Translations under genes and position numbers: made by a program | DNA from: Lampris incognitus | Lineage: Eukaryota > Chordata > Actinopteri > Lampriformes > Lampridae | Assembly: GCF_029633865.1 (NCBI RefSeq) | Contig: NC_079213.1 | Span: 97,381,903 to 97,445,902 of the forward strand | Direction of reading: 5' to 3' | DNA length: 64,000 bases | Part shown: positions 33,900 through 45,794 of the stretch, piece by piece | Layout of the letters: every line of letters starts with the position of its first letter | Numbering within the stretch: the stretch's first letter is position 1 | Notes under the pieces: generated by a model | Seen by the model: the letters and a program-made list of their open reading frames with translations, nothing else | The model's database searches: none | What the model was told of the DNA's origin: nothing

Positions 33900-35747
33900 A
33901 ATCATTTACATGTAACAATTTTTCTTTTGATCGGTCTATAAAATGGTTTATGCCACCCCTCTGCAACCGGGCCTGTTTATTCTGAATGAGGTGTTTATAT
34001 GGAGCATTTCTATTCTGTTTGGGCTTGTAGACCAATTAGAATTGGAATATTAGGCTTCATGTAAACATAGCAAATGTCAGGCATCATTTAGAAATGTACG
34101 CTTAAAAAAACTTTACTCAGTCTCTTCACTGGGCTTCAACACTGCCCAATGGAACAACTGTTCAAGACCCCAAAAACCATGGTATATCTCCTAAACAAAA
34201 GTGGGAAGCTTGCAGTACAGTCGCGTGTATGTTTATTTTATATTTGTTAGAATATGTTTTGAATAGGAATCAAAATCCAATTTGATTAGGAACTACTTTT
34301 TGCAGTTTACATAGTGCACCCCAACAATAAACTTGCAAAGTCGTGAGCGGGAAGTACAATATAAAAATAAAGCGAACCCGTCCTTTAATGGAAGTTGACC
34401 GCTAGAGTACTTAAACACTTAGGCCTATACTGTTTATGTCCACATTTAATCAGGTTTTATTGTTAACCAAGCAAGTTTGCACATACACGAGTCTGACATG
34501 GCACAATGCTCACAATAAAAAATGCCAGGGATATAACGCATCATAAATGTATGAAAACTAAGAGCGTCTGGGAGTATTTACATATCCAGGAATACCCTAA
34601 GGGCAAATGAATTGAAATGAAAATATGCAGATAGTGTGTCTTTATTGTAGTGTATTCCCATGCTGAGTATTGCATTGTTAGGGAATCCTATTGCACTGGT
34701 GAAAAAACATTTATTAGAGATTTATTTTCATCACAGCAGACATTTTACATTACTCTGTGCAAGTTTAAGCCTTCTCGTGCATGCCTGGACAGCAAGTATG
34801 TCTGAACTGGATTTTAAACACTCAAGTTAGCTGAGACGTTTGCCAAAGAGACAATTTTAAAATTGTAACACCATTTTCAAGACCCCCACAGCACTTTGTT
34901 TTATCAAGAAATCAAAATTTCGACATGCAAACTGATGTCTGAAAAAGACAGTCTTTTCAAATCCTATCAAAGCCTTCTGTCTTGTTAAGACAGAGCCCTA
35001 AGGCAGCAACTGTTCATCCACCAACAGTTGGCCATCCGCTCATTTTGCAGTATTCAGATGAAAATGACAAGGAATCCGAGATCTATACGCCTTTCCTTAA
35101 TTCTGTTATTTAAAGTGTATTCAACTGCCCAATTTCTAGGAAAACGCATTTCTTTTGGTCTCTACCCTGACTGCTCAACATTTAGCACTATCTCACGCAC
35201 AATAACGACAACACAAGACAGCAGCGGCACTACACAGCAGTAACCAAAACCCAAATGCTGACCTGCCTTTCATATGAGGCCTGCACTGCTCCACTATCCA
35301 ACATGAGAGCAGAACAAGCAGGGAAACGGTAGCAGCTCTCGCCCACATCTAGAGTGGGTGATGATGGGCAGACACGGATGGGTGCTGGCTGAGGCATTTT
35401 CAAGAGGTTTGGAGGGCTGTCCATGGTAGCCTCCCACGTACTTTCATGGACACAACAGGCACTGAACAGCCTGGCAGAAGAAGAGACCCAGGAGCCTGTC
35501 CAATGGAGTGGGACACCATGTGAAGGTGGATAGAAGGGGTAAAGAGAGCTGTGGGCAGCAATTGTAAAAAATTGCATTCAAGAGCCTCAACCTGACTGTC
35601 TCTGTCTTGTAAGTCATCAGCCTCATGGCAGAAACTTTCAGCTCACCTACATCAATGCCAGAAGGAAACTGAATAAAGTCACTCCACTTTGTCTTCTCCC
35701 GAGATATGTTTGTAATTAAATCAGAATTTAAGTATACAATGGGACAG
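33900..35747. other. No gene recognised
   Basis: AT-rich non-coding DNA. Minus-strand frames at 35230-35577 and 35444-35755 overlap and carry no recognisable motif. Confidence 0.4.
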
Positions 35748-35759
35748 ACACCCATTATC

Positions 35760-36111
35760 CCCCCCCCCCTTTTCTCCCCAATTGTATCCGGCCAATTACC
35801 CCACTCTTCCGAGCCGTCACAGTCACTGCTCCACCCCCTCTACTAATCCGGGGAGGGCTGCAGACTACCACATGCCTCCTCTGATACATGTGGAGTCGCA
35901 AGCCGCTTTTTTCACCTGACAGTGAGGAGTTTCGCTAGGAGGATGTAGCACGTGGGAGGATTATGCTATTACCCCCCCCCCGAACAGGAGTCCTGACCGA
36001 CCAGAGGAGGCGCTAGTGCAGCGACCAGGACACATACCTACATCCGGCTTCCCACCCGCCAACACGGCCAATTGGGTCTGTAGGGATGCCCGACCAAGCC
36101 GGAGGCAACAT
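35760..36111 (-). repeat. Family A SINE, 5'-truncated, 12-bp TSD
   Basis: Minus-strand copy starting inside the body (TTGCCTCCGGCTTGG) and lacking A and B boxes. Perfect TSD ACACCCATTATC at 35748-35759 and 36112-36123, so the truncation happened at insertion. Confidence 0.9.
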
Positions 36112-36168
36112 ACACCCATTATCTTAAACCATGTTATGGTCCTTGTTACCCCAACATTACCTTTAAGA

Positions 36169-36196
36169 CACACACACACACACACACACACACACA
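36169..36196. repeat. (CA)n microsatellite
   Basis: 28 bp of CA. Confidence 0.9.
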
Positions 36197-37631
36197 AGAC
36201 ATTAACTCCCAAATCTACCTCATGACATAAGTGCCATTTCCTAATAGTATAATGAAGGGAACACTTAAAAAGGGGCTGGAGCAGAAGAGCACGACTTTTC
36301 ATTCATTTTGAAAAATTACACTAGATGTGGATTAGGTCTTCACTTACGAGTGAATGAGCATGTAATAACTTCCCCACCCACACACGTTTTAGTTAGGTAA
36401 AACGTATAGCACTTTCCCCTCCTAACAACTGCTGACGCCATGGAACAGTGAACCCTTGCCTTCGTCCTTCAAAGCCGGCTGGTTGTGTAGTAAAATGGTT
36501 GTACCAGGCAGCTCCCACTTTGAATGTGCAACTGGTCAGAACAGGGTATTGCCAATAAAGAGCATCGCTTGGGTCAACGTGGATAGGACTCATTAACTAG
36601 CCAAACACTTCTTCCAGGCTTAGGATAAACGTGATCATCTACCCGAGGTATCTTGCACACACCAAGGGTCTCATAACCACGTTGCAGTGAATGAGTGGTA
36701 GTCAGCTAGCTAGAATCGTTAGTTGGTGCATTTTAATATAGGATCAGTTAAAGGGTCGCTTCTGTTCCCACTGAACAGAAACGAGTGTCATTCGTTAACG
36801 CTTCCAAGACCAAACAAATCGTTTCTAATAATGGCAAATGGTCACACATTGTGATTTGAAAAGTTTGAGAAATAAAATTTGACAAATTTGCTGGCATTCT
36901 ACATTGGAAAAGCAATTTTGTTTACAACCACTTGAGTACCTGCAAGAAAGTTTTCAATGAGAAATACAACACGTCTAAGGAACAGCGTGTGCCTCAATGT
37001 ACCACTGATCATCCACTTAGTGAGGGCTGAAAGGCTGCTTGCTGCAGTAGTGAGTGGGTGGGGGTAGCCATGTCAAACGAGGAGTAAGAAAGCATGCAAT
37101 ACAATGTCTAAAATGCATGGTTGCTTGGACAGCTTAGGCAATGGGCTTAGTTTGTGTAAACATCCATCCACTCCAAATATTAGAAATGGAAGCTTAAGGT
37201 TTTACCACAAAAAAAGGGGGGGGTCATTTATCCCCCATTTTCAAGTCATTTCCATTTTCAAATTTACAGGCCTAAATCTTGTGCCATATGCATCTTTGTG
37301 CACCAAAGCCTTATGAAAAAAATCTAGCATGGAACGGATGAACACTTAACTGATAAAGCTGTTAAATTGTGCGTAACTAACCAGCTTTGCTTGACAGCAT
37401 GTGAGCTTAGTGTAGACAACTATAGAGAAGTGTTGTGTAAAGAGTGCAGTGATTAGGATTTATAGGCAATAAGTGGTCAACATTCTGAGACATTAAAATG
37501 CCATAACTGACATCATCCATTTGCATTTGCTAATGGTGTTCAGTATAAAAGGTGAAGGTCTTCTGATCCATCGCTGCCATCTTGTGGAAGGGCACAAAAT
37601 CATAGGAGATCAGCCCAATTTAACGTGAACA
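36197..37631. other. No gene recognised
   Basis: AT-rich non-coding DNA downstream of the minus-strand gene at 37.6-41.2 kb. No supported exon. Confidence 0.4.
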
Positions 37632-37637
37632 TTTATT
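37632..37637 (-). terminator. Polyadenylation signal of the 222-aa gene
   Basis: AATAAA on the minus strand, about 135 bp downstream of the stop codon of exon 5. Confidence 0.7.
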
Positions 37638-37769
37638 GAATTATAAACTTACAAAATTATATGGAAATGACAAAAATCCCAGCTCAAAAATGCAGGACAC
37701 CACATCAGTTGGAATGGACAGTAAAAACATCCTGTAAAATACAAGACAAGCATGAAAGTGAATCTCTTC

Positions 37770-37940
37770 TTACAGTGTACCCCCCCCCCCATGTAATTTC
37801 ATCCGAGGCATGTATTCAAGGATTTTGTTTACCGTTTCTAGGTCTTTAATAATGACCATGCCTTTCTCCGAAACTTCAAAGTCACTCTCCGTGTTGTTGT
37901 GAGAGCCGTATTCCTCAGTGTCAGATTCCACAGGACTAGG
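37770..37940 (-). CDS. 222-aa gene, exon 5 and stop
   Basis: 171 nt, acceptor TTTTTTTCCAG|. Encodes PSPVESDTEEYGSHNNTESD to the stop at 37770-37772. The run of 10 C (plus strand, about 37782-37791) codes for the terminal glycines. Confidence 0.85.
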   Translation of the reverse strand, partial: PSPVESDTEEYGSHNNTESDFEVSEKGMVIIKDLETVNKILEYMPRMKLHGGGGTL

Positions 37941-40900
37941 CTGGAAAAAAATGGCAAAGAGGGAGATTGCCTTCAAGAAAATAATCAAAATCCATGCGGT
38001 GAACAAAGTTGCTGTAACACTGATGTTTGCTGGTGGCCAGTGAATATTACAGAGGTGATCCGATGTGCATCACTGAACAGATTTTTAAACCTTCGGTTAC
38101 CACTGTAACTGCATGAGCATAGCCCTAGCGGTACATCAGTAAATCAACTTTAGCCTCAAGTCTCCTAAAGCAGATCAGGGACGGGGGGAAGAAACTACAG
38201 GGATTCAGACTGCCACCTTTGACAACAATCTTTAGAGGAAGAAAAAAAAAGTTTTTGGAGTACTGGACAAGTGACATAACTTTATGAGGCATTAGCCTTT
38301 TGATTAGTAAATTTTTTTAAAAAAAGTTTTAAAAAAAAACGAGTAATCTGTTTACTAACCTCATAGTCTGGGTCCTCTTCAGAGTCTTCAGATACAGCCA
38401 GCTCCTGAGTGAGGATCTCCAACACAGTCTGCTGCTCCTCTTCTTCCTCATCCAAGTCATCCTGCTTCCTCTTACTACCCTTCCCATAAGGTTTGGTAGG
38501 AGAGACTCTCACTTCTGTTGACAAAATCCTGTTATAATCTCCTAGAAATGTATTTCAAACATTGATAGCTTGCTTTGGCATCCACGCCTCCAGATGATTT
38601 AATGAACAGTCATCGAATACAGACAGCACTATAAAGGATAGAAACTCATGATCTGGAGAGTAAAACTTTTACAATGATTTAAGACACTTGGAAAACTCTT
38701 AAGTCTAGGGGTTGTATCCAACCATTCAGTGGTATGGGGTCTACATGACACTTAAAAGCACGTGTCATTATGCAAAAAAAAGGTATATCCATCATCTTAC
38801 CTTTTCATTTCCTGCGCAAACCTAATGTTATATATTTAGCCAAACCATTATGGCATTCAAGCATACTTTGGAAACCAGGTTCAAGGTCAGGAATACCTTC
38901 TTTTTTATATACACGTTTTAGCCAATTTTCTACAGTCGTGGATATTCTACACTGCAAATTATATAGTAATGGTTTAGATTTGTTTCGTGCATTTTTCCTT
39001 CCATACATCTACTAGTTAACGTTTATTTCAATGCAGTGAAAGTCAACTTACCGCATCACAGTGAAAACGCAGCCGCCGCCCCCCCAACTTATTGTTGCGG
39101 GATAACCTGCACTTTCAACTGCATTGATTTGGGGGGAAAATCCCAGGAAAAGGTCTTTAGAAAAGCAAAAACTAAAACATGGCCATGGACTCATGCTGAC
39201 ATGAACTGTCAGCCGAAGAAACATTAAGTTTGACTTCGAGCTAAGGAATAAGGGGCGATCTGGTTTAACTTCCCCAGTCTAAAAACAATCCAAAGCTATG
39301 GCATCCTTTTGAAAAAAATAGTCAGGGGTAGGGCTTTGCGATATGACAATATATATCGTGTGACGATAGAAAACGTCTATCGTTTCGCATTAAGCTCTAT
39401 AGTTTATTTTGTTGTGTCGTAAGTCACACTCTTCATGGCAATATTTTTTGTCATTTGGACGACCCTTTCCGCTCTCTGCACAGTATGGATGCAGGCAGGA
39501 AATTTGCATGAAGGCAATACAAACAAACATGGAGGACAGTGAATGAAGGACTCCAACCAGCCAGGGCAAAATGAGGAGCTTGTACCTGAAAGAGGGCCTA
39601 CATCCACCTTATGGATGTGGTTTGGGTATGAAAAGTCTTGACACAGACCAGAAAAACGTACTTCGCAAAATATGCCGCACGCCGGTCCCTACAACAGACT
39701 CAAACACCACTAGCCTCTTTTACCACCTACACAAGAATCATGTCAAACAGTACAGAGAGTCTACAGATGAGAGCCGCAAAAGCAGTCGAGTGCTCAGAAC
39801 AAACCCCAGACTCGGATGTTGCAAGAGGCTTTTGCCTGCGGCACACCATATGTCAAAGAATCACGAAGATGGAAGGAGATAACGACTGCCGTTGCAGCTA
39901 TAGTTGAAATGTGTTTTCTATTTACCTTTCTATATTTTATACATTAATATTTTATATTTTCATACATGCTTAATTGAAAATTTGCGCAAAGGTTTTAAAA
40001 GGAGAAAAATAATCAAATATGATTAAGTACCTTTTATTTGTCGAGTATATAATTCAAAATGTAATAAGAAATAGGCCTTTCCATGTGGTCATTTTACATA
40101 AACTATTTATTCACTGGCTTTACAGAAAATGTGCTATATCGTGATATATATCGTTATCGTGATGTGAATGACCTATATCGTGATACGAGATCAGAATACT
40201 TTATCCATCCCCGAGGGGCATTTGGGTTCTACTGCAGACGCTCTAGTGAGAAAAAACAAACAAACAAGATAAGAAAACAGAAACAAATAGAAACAAGAAA
40301 AACAGAGATTTTGATCATATCGCACAGCCCTAGTCGGGGTTAGTGTTTAACATACTGGATTTGCAGTTAATGACGAACCATATATAAAACTTAAAAGCAA
40401 CATGGCACTTTGAACCGGGCGCCTCTTTACCTGGGGACAGCGAGCACCCGATGCTGCTCGAGACCGGGTAGCCCAGCGCGGCCTGCACGCGATTAGGGAG
40501 CACGACCAGCAGGACGCGCGTGAACCGGCTCAGACGCTTCCGGCCCGATAGGCTCACACGCGCCGGAGTGGAGCAGCTCCTCTGAAAGGGGACGCCGAGC
40601 AGCCACCGCACCCCGTGGTATGCCCGTACCTGTTACCGTCACATTTACCAGTTTACAAACAAAAAAACACGACAAAGAAAAGTACAAGTTAAATTATTCG
40701 GACAAATAAAACATGGGCCGCAATTTGCTTTATCCAACAACAACAACAAAAAGAAACACGCTAGCGTTAGCATACCATGATGCTGATGGGCCAGAGCCGC
40801 TTGAGGAGGCGTAGCACGGTGTAAAACAAGCCATCGCTCTTTACAGTTTTGCCCTAGAAATAAACAAGTTAAATGTTAGCGTATACTACCAAAAAACAAG

Positions 40901-41172
40901 CCGAGTGATCACTAATGTCAGCGAAAAGACGCAGCTAGCGATCCAGTATGCGACACTATGCGGGTTCGTTGGCGTCGCTATTAGCATGACGTGACGTTAT
41001 GCTCGGCGTATCCACCAGGCTAACGTCCATGGCCGCCTTCCCATTCAAGATCCCCGCTCACCGAGATGTAGAAATACGCCAAAGGAAAGTGTAAACTCAG
41101 TGTTACCTCAGCACCCTCGACCTGCTCTTCCTCTGTCTGCTCAACAATGCAGGCGCTATCCCCGGGGGCCAT
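37770..41172 (-). CDS. Five-exon host gene, about 222 aa, acidic C-terminal half
   Basis: Coding exons 41107-41172, 40776-40853, 40431-40629, 38360-38514 and 37770-37940. All junctions are GT-AG and phases agree (0, 0, 1, 0), giving 669 nt with stop. The N terminus is MAPGDSACIVEQ. Residues ~23-110 are basic-hydrophobic: DGLFYTVLRLLKRLWPISIM, HGVRWLLGVPFQR, then LSGRKRLSRFTRVLLVVLP; they may form amphipathic or membrane-associated helices. From ~115 on the protein is acidic: KRKQDDLDEEEEEQQ, SEDSEEDPDYE, SDTEEYGSHNNTESDFE, with many casein kinase 2-like sites. The pattern recalls the small teleost 'oogenesis-related' proteins, but I am not certain and give no symbol. The C terminus GGGGTL is encoded by a 10-base homopolymer. 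Confidence 0.82.
38360..38514 (-). CDS. 222-aa gene, exon 4
   Basis: 155 nt, acceptor TCAACAG|, donor TATGAG|GTTAGT. Encodes VRVSPTKPYGKGSKRKQDD and a poly-Glu tract. Confidence 0.85.
39331..40333. mobile_element. hAT-type derivative with BED finger, in intron 3
   Basis: Terminal inverted repeats TAGGGCTTTGCGATATGA at the left and TCATATCGCACAGCCCTA at the right; the subterminal regions hold repeats of ATATATCGTGA/CGATA. The flanks show a near 8-bp duplication (GTCAGGGG / GTCGGGGT). Only a small piece of coding sequence is left, so it is non-autonomous. Confidence 0.8.
39571..39895 (+). pseudogene. BED-type zinc finger fragment of hAT transposase
   Basis: Encodes SLDTDQKNVLRKICRTPVP and then TTDSNTTSLFYHLHKNHVKQY. 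There is a Cys later in the motif and His-x4-His near its end, as in BED fingers, but the first Cys of the Cys-x2-Cys pair reads Arg in this frame. No DDE/dimerisation region follows, so it is a remnant of the N-terminal DNA-binding part. Confidence 0.7.
40431..40629 (-). CDS. 222-aa gene, exon 3
   Basis: 199 nt, acceptor AACAG|, donor CCCAG|GTAAAG. Encodes VRAYHGVRWLLGVPFQ and the basic Arg-rich segment ending GCSLSP. Confidence 0.82.
40776..40853 (-). CDS. 222-aa gene, exon 2
   Basis: 26 codons between TTTCTAG| and ATG|GTATGC. Encodes GKTVKSDGLFYTVLRLL and KRLWPISIM. Confidence 0.82.
41107..41172 (-). CDS. 222-aa gene, exon 1
   Basis: ATG at 41170-41172 in a CpG-rich context, 22 codons, donor GAG|GTAACA. 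Confidence 0.82.
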
Positions 41173-41330
41173 CTTGACGCAGGCTCAGTGTGAGGGCGGA
41201 ACAGACCAAAACAAATTAGTCTATAGCAGCGAGCTGAACTATGGGTAAATTGTAGCTCGACGTCGCGGCGCTGTAGCCAATCGTTGCAGACAACTGCACG
41301 CCGTACAATAAGGCCGACCAATCAGCAAGC
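41173..41330 (-). promoter_or_regulatory. CpG- and CCAAT-containing promoter region
   Basis: Upstream of the 222-aa gene ATG. Two CCAAT boxes (AGCCAATCG near 41276, GACCAATCAGC near 41317) sit 40 bp apart, with CpG-rich DNA (ACGTCGCGGCG). No TATA box is evident. A paired NF-Y-type housekeeping promoter is a reasonable inference. Confidence 0.5.
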
Positions 41331-42614
41331 CCTGCCAATTAACTTGACAGGCATTGTAGAGCTTTACGTTGCCTGGTCCATTTTCAGTTTTTAAACCACT
41401 GATAGAGAACTAGTGGATTTTAAAGCTGAAATCCGTGGTTTTCCTGTTCTGGCCTCCACAGAACTACAAACAAGCAGACACTGTCGCTTTTGTGCTGTCA
41501 GCTCATCAGTAAGCAGTTCCCACCAATGAAAAAATGCCATCCTCTGACCAGTGCTAACACAGGCAATTTAATGTATTACAAAGTACATCAAACTATAAGA
41601 AAACACTGTTCTACTGTAATATTGATTGTAGAATTGGTAGATTACCAGTCCAAACAAAACATCGCCACATTGTCATCACGTTTCAGTCTGCCTGATAAGG
41701 AACTGCTGTACCAAATTTCAACAGCAGTATATGATATGAAATCTATGGGTGTATGGAGAGTGTCTACAACCTTGGTAAAGATGCCAATTAATATTGTGTA
41801 ACCCGTCTCCATGGTCCAGATGGATAAAATTGCCATCTATTAATGGAGAAACATCCCAGATTTCAGCTTTAGAAGGTTAGTAAAACTATTGTTTTTACTT
41901 TTTTTTTTTACTGAAAAGATGTTGGTATGGAGTGGGGTGGTAAAACCCATTGCCCTGATGATAAATTCAACAAAAACCAAGTCGCATCACGTGACCCCTT
42001 TGAGGGAGAAAATATGTCTTTTCTTGCATCTGGGGAAAATGCATGTCCCCCAACACCAATAGTGGTGGCAGTGGTGTTCTACTACAGCACCAACACCTTC
42101 ACCCCCCCCCAACACCACCATTACTATCCTCTTGAACTACACCCATTTTTTTCCTTTTTCAAAATTGTGAGTGGGCAGAGATAGACTAAAATTAGTGCTT
42201 ACATAAAAATTAGTGCTTACATATCTTTAAAAACATATGGACACTAATTTTTCATACCAGTTTTGATGCTTCTGCCTTGAAGAGGTGTCATTCATTTTTC
42301 TGTGGTGTTGTGCAAATAGCCAGCAAAGACGTAATGTCGTAATCCTTTGCAACACTGCCCACTTAAAAAGAGTTAAATATTTCTTTGAATGAACTCAAGG
42401 CTATGTTGCAGATGTATCCACACAACTGTCTGAGCGGTAGCGAGACCGAAGTGCTTTTTAGCATATGAAGAGGTTTAAATGAGGTGGCCCTCAATGTGCT
42501 CCAGTGATTAAGGAGAGCCCTAATTGGTAGGCACTTCCGCTGCTGAGCTTCGTCACACATACGCACATCTCAGTCCTTCGAGTGGGGAATAAAAGGGCAT
42601 GGGGAGTAGAAAAT
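41331..42614. other. No gene recognised
   Basis: Non-coding interval between two divergently transcribed genes. The plus frame 41490-41801 has no recognisable motif. Confidence 0.4.
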
Positions 42615-42623
42615 TATAAAAGG
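42615..42623 (+). promoter_or_regulatory. TATA box of the C2CD4-like gene
   Basis: TATAAAAGG, about 78 bp upstream of the ATG at 42693. Spacing allows a transcription start near 42645. Confidence 0.5.
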
Positions 42624-42692
42624 CATTTACTATCATCCCTCTCACCAGTCTACAGCCCAGCCTTCACTTGGAGAAAGAGGAAAGCACCCACA

Positions 42693-43652
42693 ATGGAAAA
42701 GAACACGGCTGTCACACGAACAATCAGCGTTGGAGCTGTTTGTAATAGGACAAAAAATGCTCATTCAACTGATTTCTTCACAGGACGGCGCCACAGTAGT
42801 GCAGGGATATGTGCACTCTTGTGGGCAACAAGTGGAGCCAAGTCTCTCGGGGATTCTTTTGGATCAGAGTTCCACATGAGTCGGGACAACATTTTTACAA
42901 ATATCCTGACCCCTGACACCATCCCTCAGTTCACCATACCAAGTTTGTCGGTCCAGGCTGGCTTGAGATCATCAGAGACTGTAAAGGGCAGAGAGAAAGA
43001 GGAAGAGGATGCTGAGGCAGATGAAGGTCTAGGAGGTCCTGGACCAAAGCTGGCACTGTCTTTATCTGTTTCACTGTCCAGCTCCACACACTCATCATCC
43101 AAATCATCCACAGTCTTGAGCTCATCTCCACCAGATCGCAAAGCTCAGAGGAGTATCTCTGACCCCTTCACCAAGAGGAGGTCTTCCCTTCTCAGAGAAT
43201 GTTCCTTCCCGGCTCCAAACGCAGAAGCACAGCACTGCCTGGATCCTGCCAGCAAAGCCGCCCTCTCCCTGCCACACCTCACCAAAGTCACCACCTCATA
43301 TGGCTTTGTTACTTTGAGCCAGAGCCCCCAGATGGCCAGCGAGGAGGCCTTGCTCTGCCAAGCCAGGGTGCGGCGCTTAAACAAGGAACAGGATGCTGCA
43401 TGCTTTCAAAGCAAAGCCCTACTGATGAGGACACAGGCCATCAATGTCCACAGCAATTCCTTTCACCAGTCAGCAGTGAAGCAGACAGTGTCCAAAGATT
43501 TAACAAACTCACAAGCTGAGGACAGAAGATTATCGAAGGGGGAGGTGCAAACCTCTTCCCCCTTCTCCTCTAAACCCAAGCAATCCATCAGCAGCAAGCC
43601 CAAATGCAGGCTCAGCGAGCTTATAAGAAAACACTTTGCCTTCCACCATTAA
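42693..43652 (+). CDS. C2CD4-family-like protein without C2 domain
   Basis: ATG at 42693 opens 319 codons; the frame extends 37 codons upstream without an ATG, so this is the best start. Two motifs typical of C2CD4 (NLF/FAM148) proteins are visible: NILTPDTIPQFTIPSL (~70-85) and SLPHLTKVTTSYGFVTLSQS (~190-210) followed by SEEALLCQARVRR. Between them are an acidic patch (REKEEEDAEADE) and a Ser-rich stretch. In known C2CD4 proteins a C2 domain follows; here the protein ends after a Ser/Lys-rich tail (CRLSELIRKHFAF) and no C2-like sequence is seen downstream before the poly(A) signal. It is probably a nuclear or cytosolic, largely disordered protein. An intron at the AG in TTCTTCACAG (42775-42784) cannot be excluded. 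Confidence 0.6.
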   Translation: MEKNTAVTRTISVGAVCNRTKNAHSTDFFTGRRHSSAGICALLWATSGAKSLGDSFGSEFHMSRDNIFTNILTPDTIPQFTIPSLSVQAGLRSSETVKGREKEEEDAEADEGLGGPGPKLALSLSVSLSSSTHSSSKSSTVLSSSPPDRKAQRSISDPFTKRRSSLLRECSFPAPNAEAQHCLDPASKAALSLPHLTKVTTSYGFVTLSQSPQMASEEALLCQARVRRLNKEQDAACFQSKALLMRTQAINVHSNSFHQSAVKQTVSKDLTNSQAEDRRLSKGEVQTSSPFSSKPKQSISSKPKCRLSELIRKHFAFHH

Positions 43653-43787
43653 GAATGAAATAGAGCTCAATACAGCTCAACTTGGTTTTATTATGCACTG
43701 CCAGTTGTACCATTTCTGTATAAAATATGATGTACCGCAGTTCTGTAACGTCAGTGTGATGCATTATCAGTCTCTGCCAAATCAGAA

Positions 43788-43793
43788 AATAAA
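43788..43793 (+). terminator. Polyadenylation signal of C2CD4-like gene
   Basis: AATAAA, about 135 bp after the stop codon. Confidence 0.6.
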
Positions 43794-43949
43794 ACTGAGA
43801 GAATGCTGTGATACATTATCCTTGGATGTTTATTTTTGGTGTTTCTACCTTGTATCACACACTATTGTTATTCAGGACAGTGTTTATATGACTCATCTGT
43901 TTGGAGTCCATTTCAAATAGTTTATTTTGCAGGTAAAGGTAAACTCAGA

Positions 43950-44145
43950 GCGGCATGGTGGCGCAGTGATTAGTGCGGTCACCTCACAGCAAGAAGGTCC
44001 TGGGTTCAAGACCCGGGGTAGTCCAACCTTGGTGGGTCATCCCAGGCCATCCTCTGTGTGGAGTTTGCATGTTGTCTGCGTGGGTTTCCTCTGGGGACTC
44101 CGGTTTCCTCCCACAGTCCAAAGACATGTAGGTCAGGTGAATTGG

Positions 44146-44244
<99 letters not shown>

Positions 44245-44383
44245 CGCATTGGCCCTGTGATGGCTTGGCGGCCTGTCCTGGGTGTCTCCCCGCCTGCCAT
44301 CCAGTGAGTGCTGGAATAGGCTCTAGCATCCCCGCGGCCCTGAGAGCAGGATAAGCAGTTCAGATAATGGATGGATGGATGAT
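43950..44383 (+). repeat. Family B SINE with internal (TG)n
   Basis: tRNA-like head (GGTGGCGCAGTGATTAGTGCGG), body and (TG)n at 44148-44241. The 3' body follows (GCCCTGTGATGGCTTGGC) and then the GATG tail. It shows the normal unbroken layout of the family. Confidence 0.9.
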
Positions 44384-45318
44384 TCTCTGAAAATTATTTT
44401 TAAAAATCATACACACTCTGTTTGTTATTTGCATTCACCCTGATGTGAATTTACTCCCTTGTGAATTGCTACAGGTACACAAAAGAATAAACTTAACTCC
44501 ACCAAAACTTAAACTGCATCCATGCAAATAAGTAAATACTTGTTTGCGGGGGGACAGGGTCACTTTAAAGATGTATTGAATGTGCTGGGTCCTAGACATT
44601 TATTCCTTTCGCCACTTGTAAGAAGGTTAATGAATCCCTCCGCCTGTGTCATTTCAAGGATCGGAAATGTAAGTCCGCTTTTACACCCTCCATTCCCACT
44701 CAGCGCATCTTAGACTGAACATATATAGACACCGCGCTGTTAAGTGTTGCCGTGGTGAATGTGGCTACTAAAGTGGTTGGAAAGGATCACAGATCTCTTG
44801 ACTCGTTTGCATATGAGGCGAGGACGGCAGAGGCCCCTCATGAAACCAGGCTCGCGGTGAAGCTCCTCATCGTCCCACTCTCTCCAATTTAGACGGACGC
44901 TATTATGCAGCAGAGTGCTCCTGCCCACGAGGAGCGGGAGGAAAACACAGTGAGTCATCACAGGGCTTTAAAATAGATGAGGCAGTGTAATCCCGGGGTA
45001 AGATCAATCACCCCATTGTGTTGAAACACCGCCGGCTAGTAATGCATTTCTGTTGATACACATTTGATCCGCATTAAACTACACAACAGGATTTGATTAC
45101 TTTATCCTGCCATGATATTCAATCGGTCATTTCAAAGAGTTGGTGGGGGGCACACCTAATTAGAATAATGTCAACATAAAAAAAAAGAAAAATCTGGCCT
45201 CAGAGTCAGCGAAGTCAATCCTAGTGGGTCAGAGTCGACCTCCTGAAGGGTTTGTGATCCAGACGGATCAGACTTTGTTTTTCAGATGTAGTTGATGAGA
45301 TGGCTAAGTAAGACACGC
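44384..45318. other. No gene recognised
   Basis: Non-coding. The minus frame 44740-44961 has no motif. Confidence 0.4.
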
Positions 45319-45332
45319 ATTCCTCTGTAAGT

Positions 45333-45562
45333 GGGCGGCACGGTGTCGCAGTGGTTAGTGCGGTCACCACACAGCAAGGAGGTCCTGGGTTCAAGCCCTG
45401 GGGTAGTCCAACCTTGGTGGGTCATCCCGGGCCGTCCTCTGTGTGGAGTTTGCATGTTGTCTGCGTGGGTTTCCTCTGGGGACTCCGGTTTCCTCCCACA
45501 GTCCAAAGACATGTAAGTCAGATGAAGTAGCCATACTAAATTGTCCCTAGGTATGAATGTGT

Positions 45563-45645
<83 letters not shown>

Positions 45646-45780
45646 GGCCTGTGATGGCCTGGCGGCCTGTCCAGGGTGTCTCCCCACCTGCCGCCCAGTA
45701 ACCGCTGGAACAGGCTCCAGCATCCCCACAACCCTGAGAGCAGGATAAGTGGTTCAGATAATGGATGGATGGATGGATGG
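45333..45780 (+). repeat. Family B SINE with (TG)n, 14-bp TSD
   Basis: Complete copy with a (TG)n tract at ~45559-45643. Perfect 14-bp TSD ATTCCTCTGTAAGT at 45319-45332 and 45781-45794. Confidence 0.93.
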
Positions 45781-45794
45781 ATTCCTCTGTAAGT

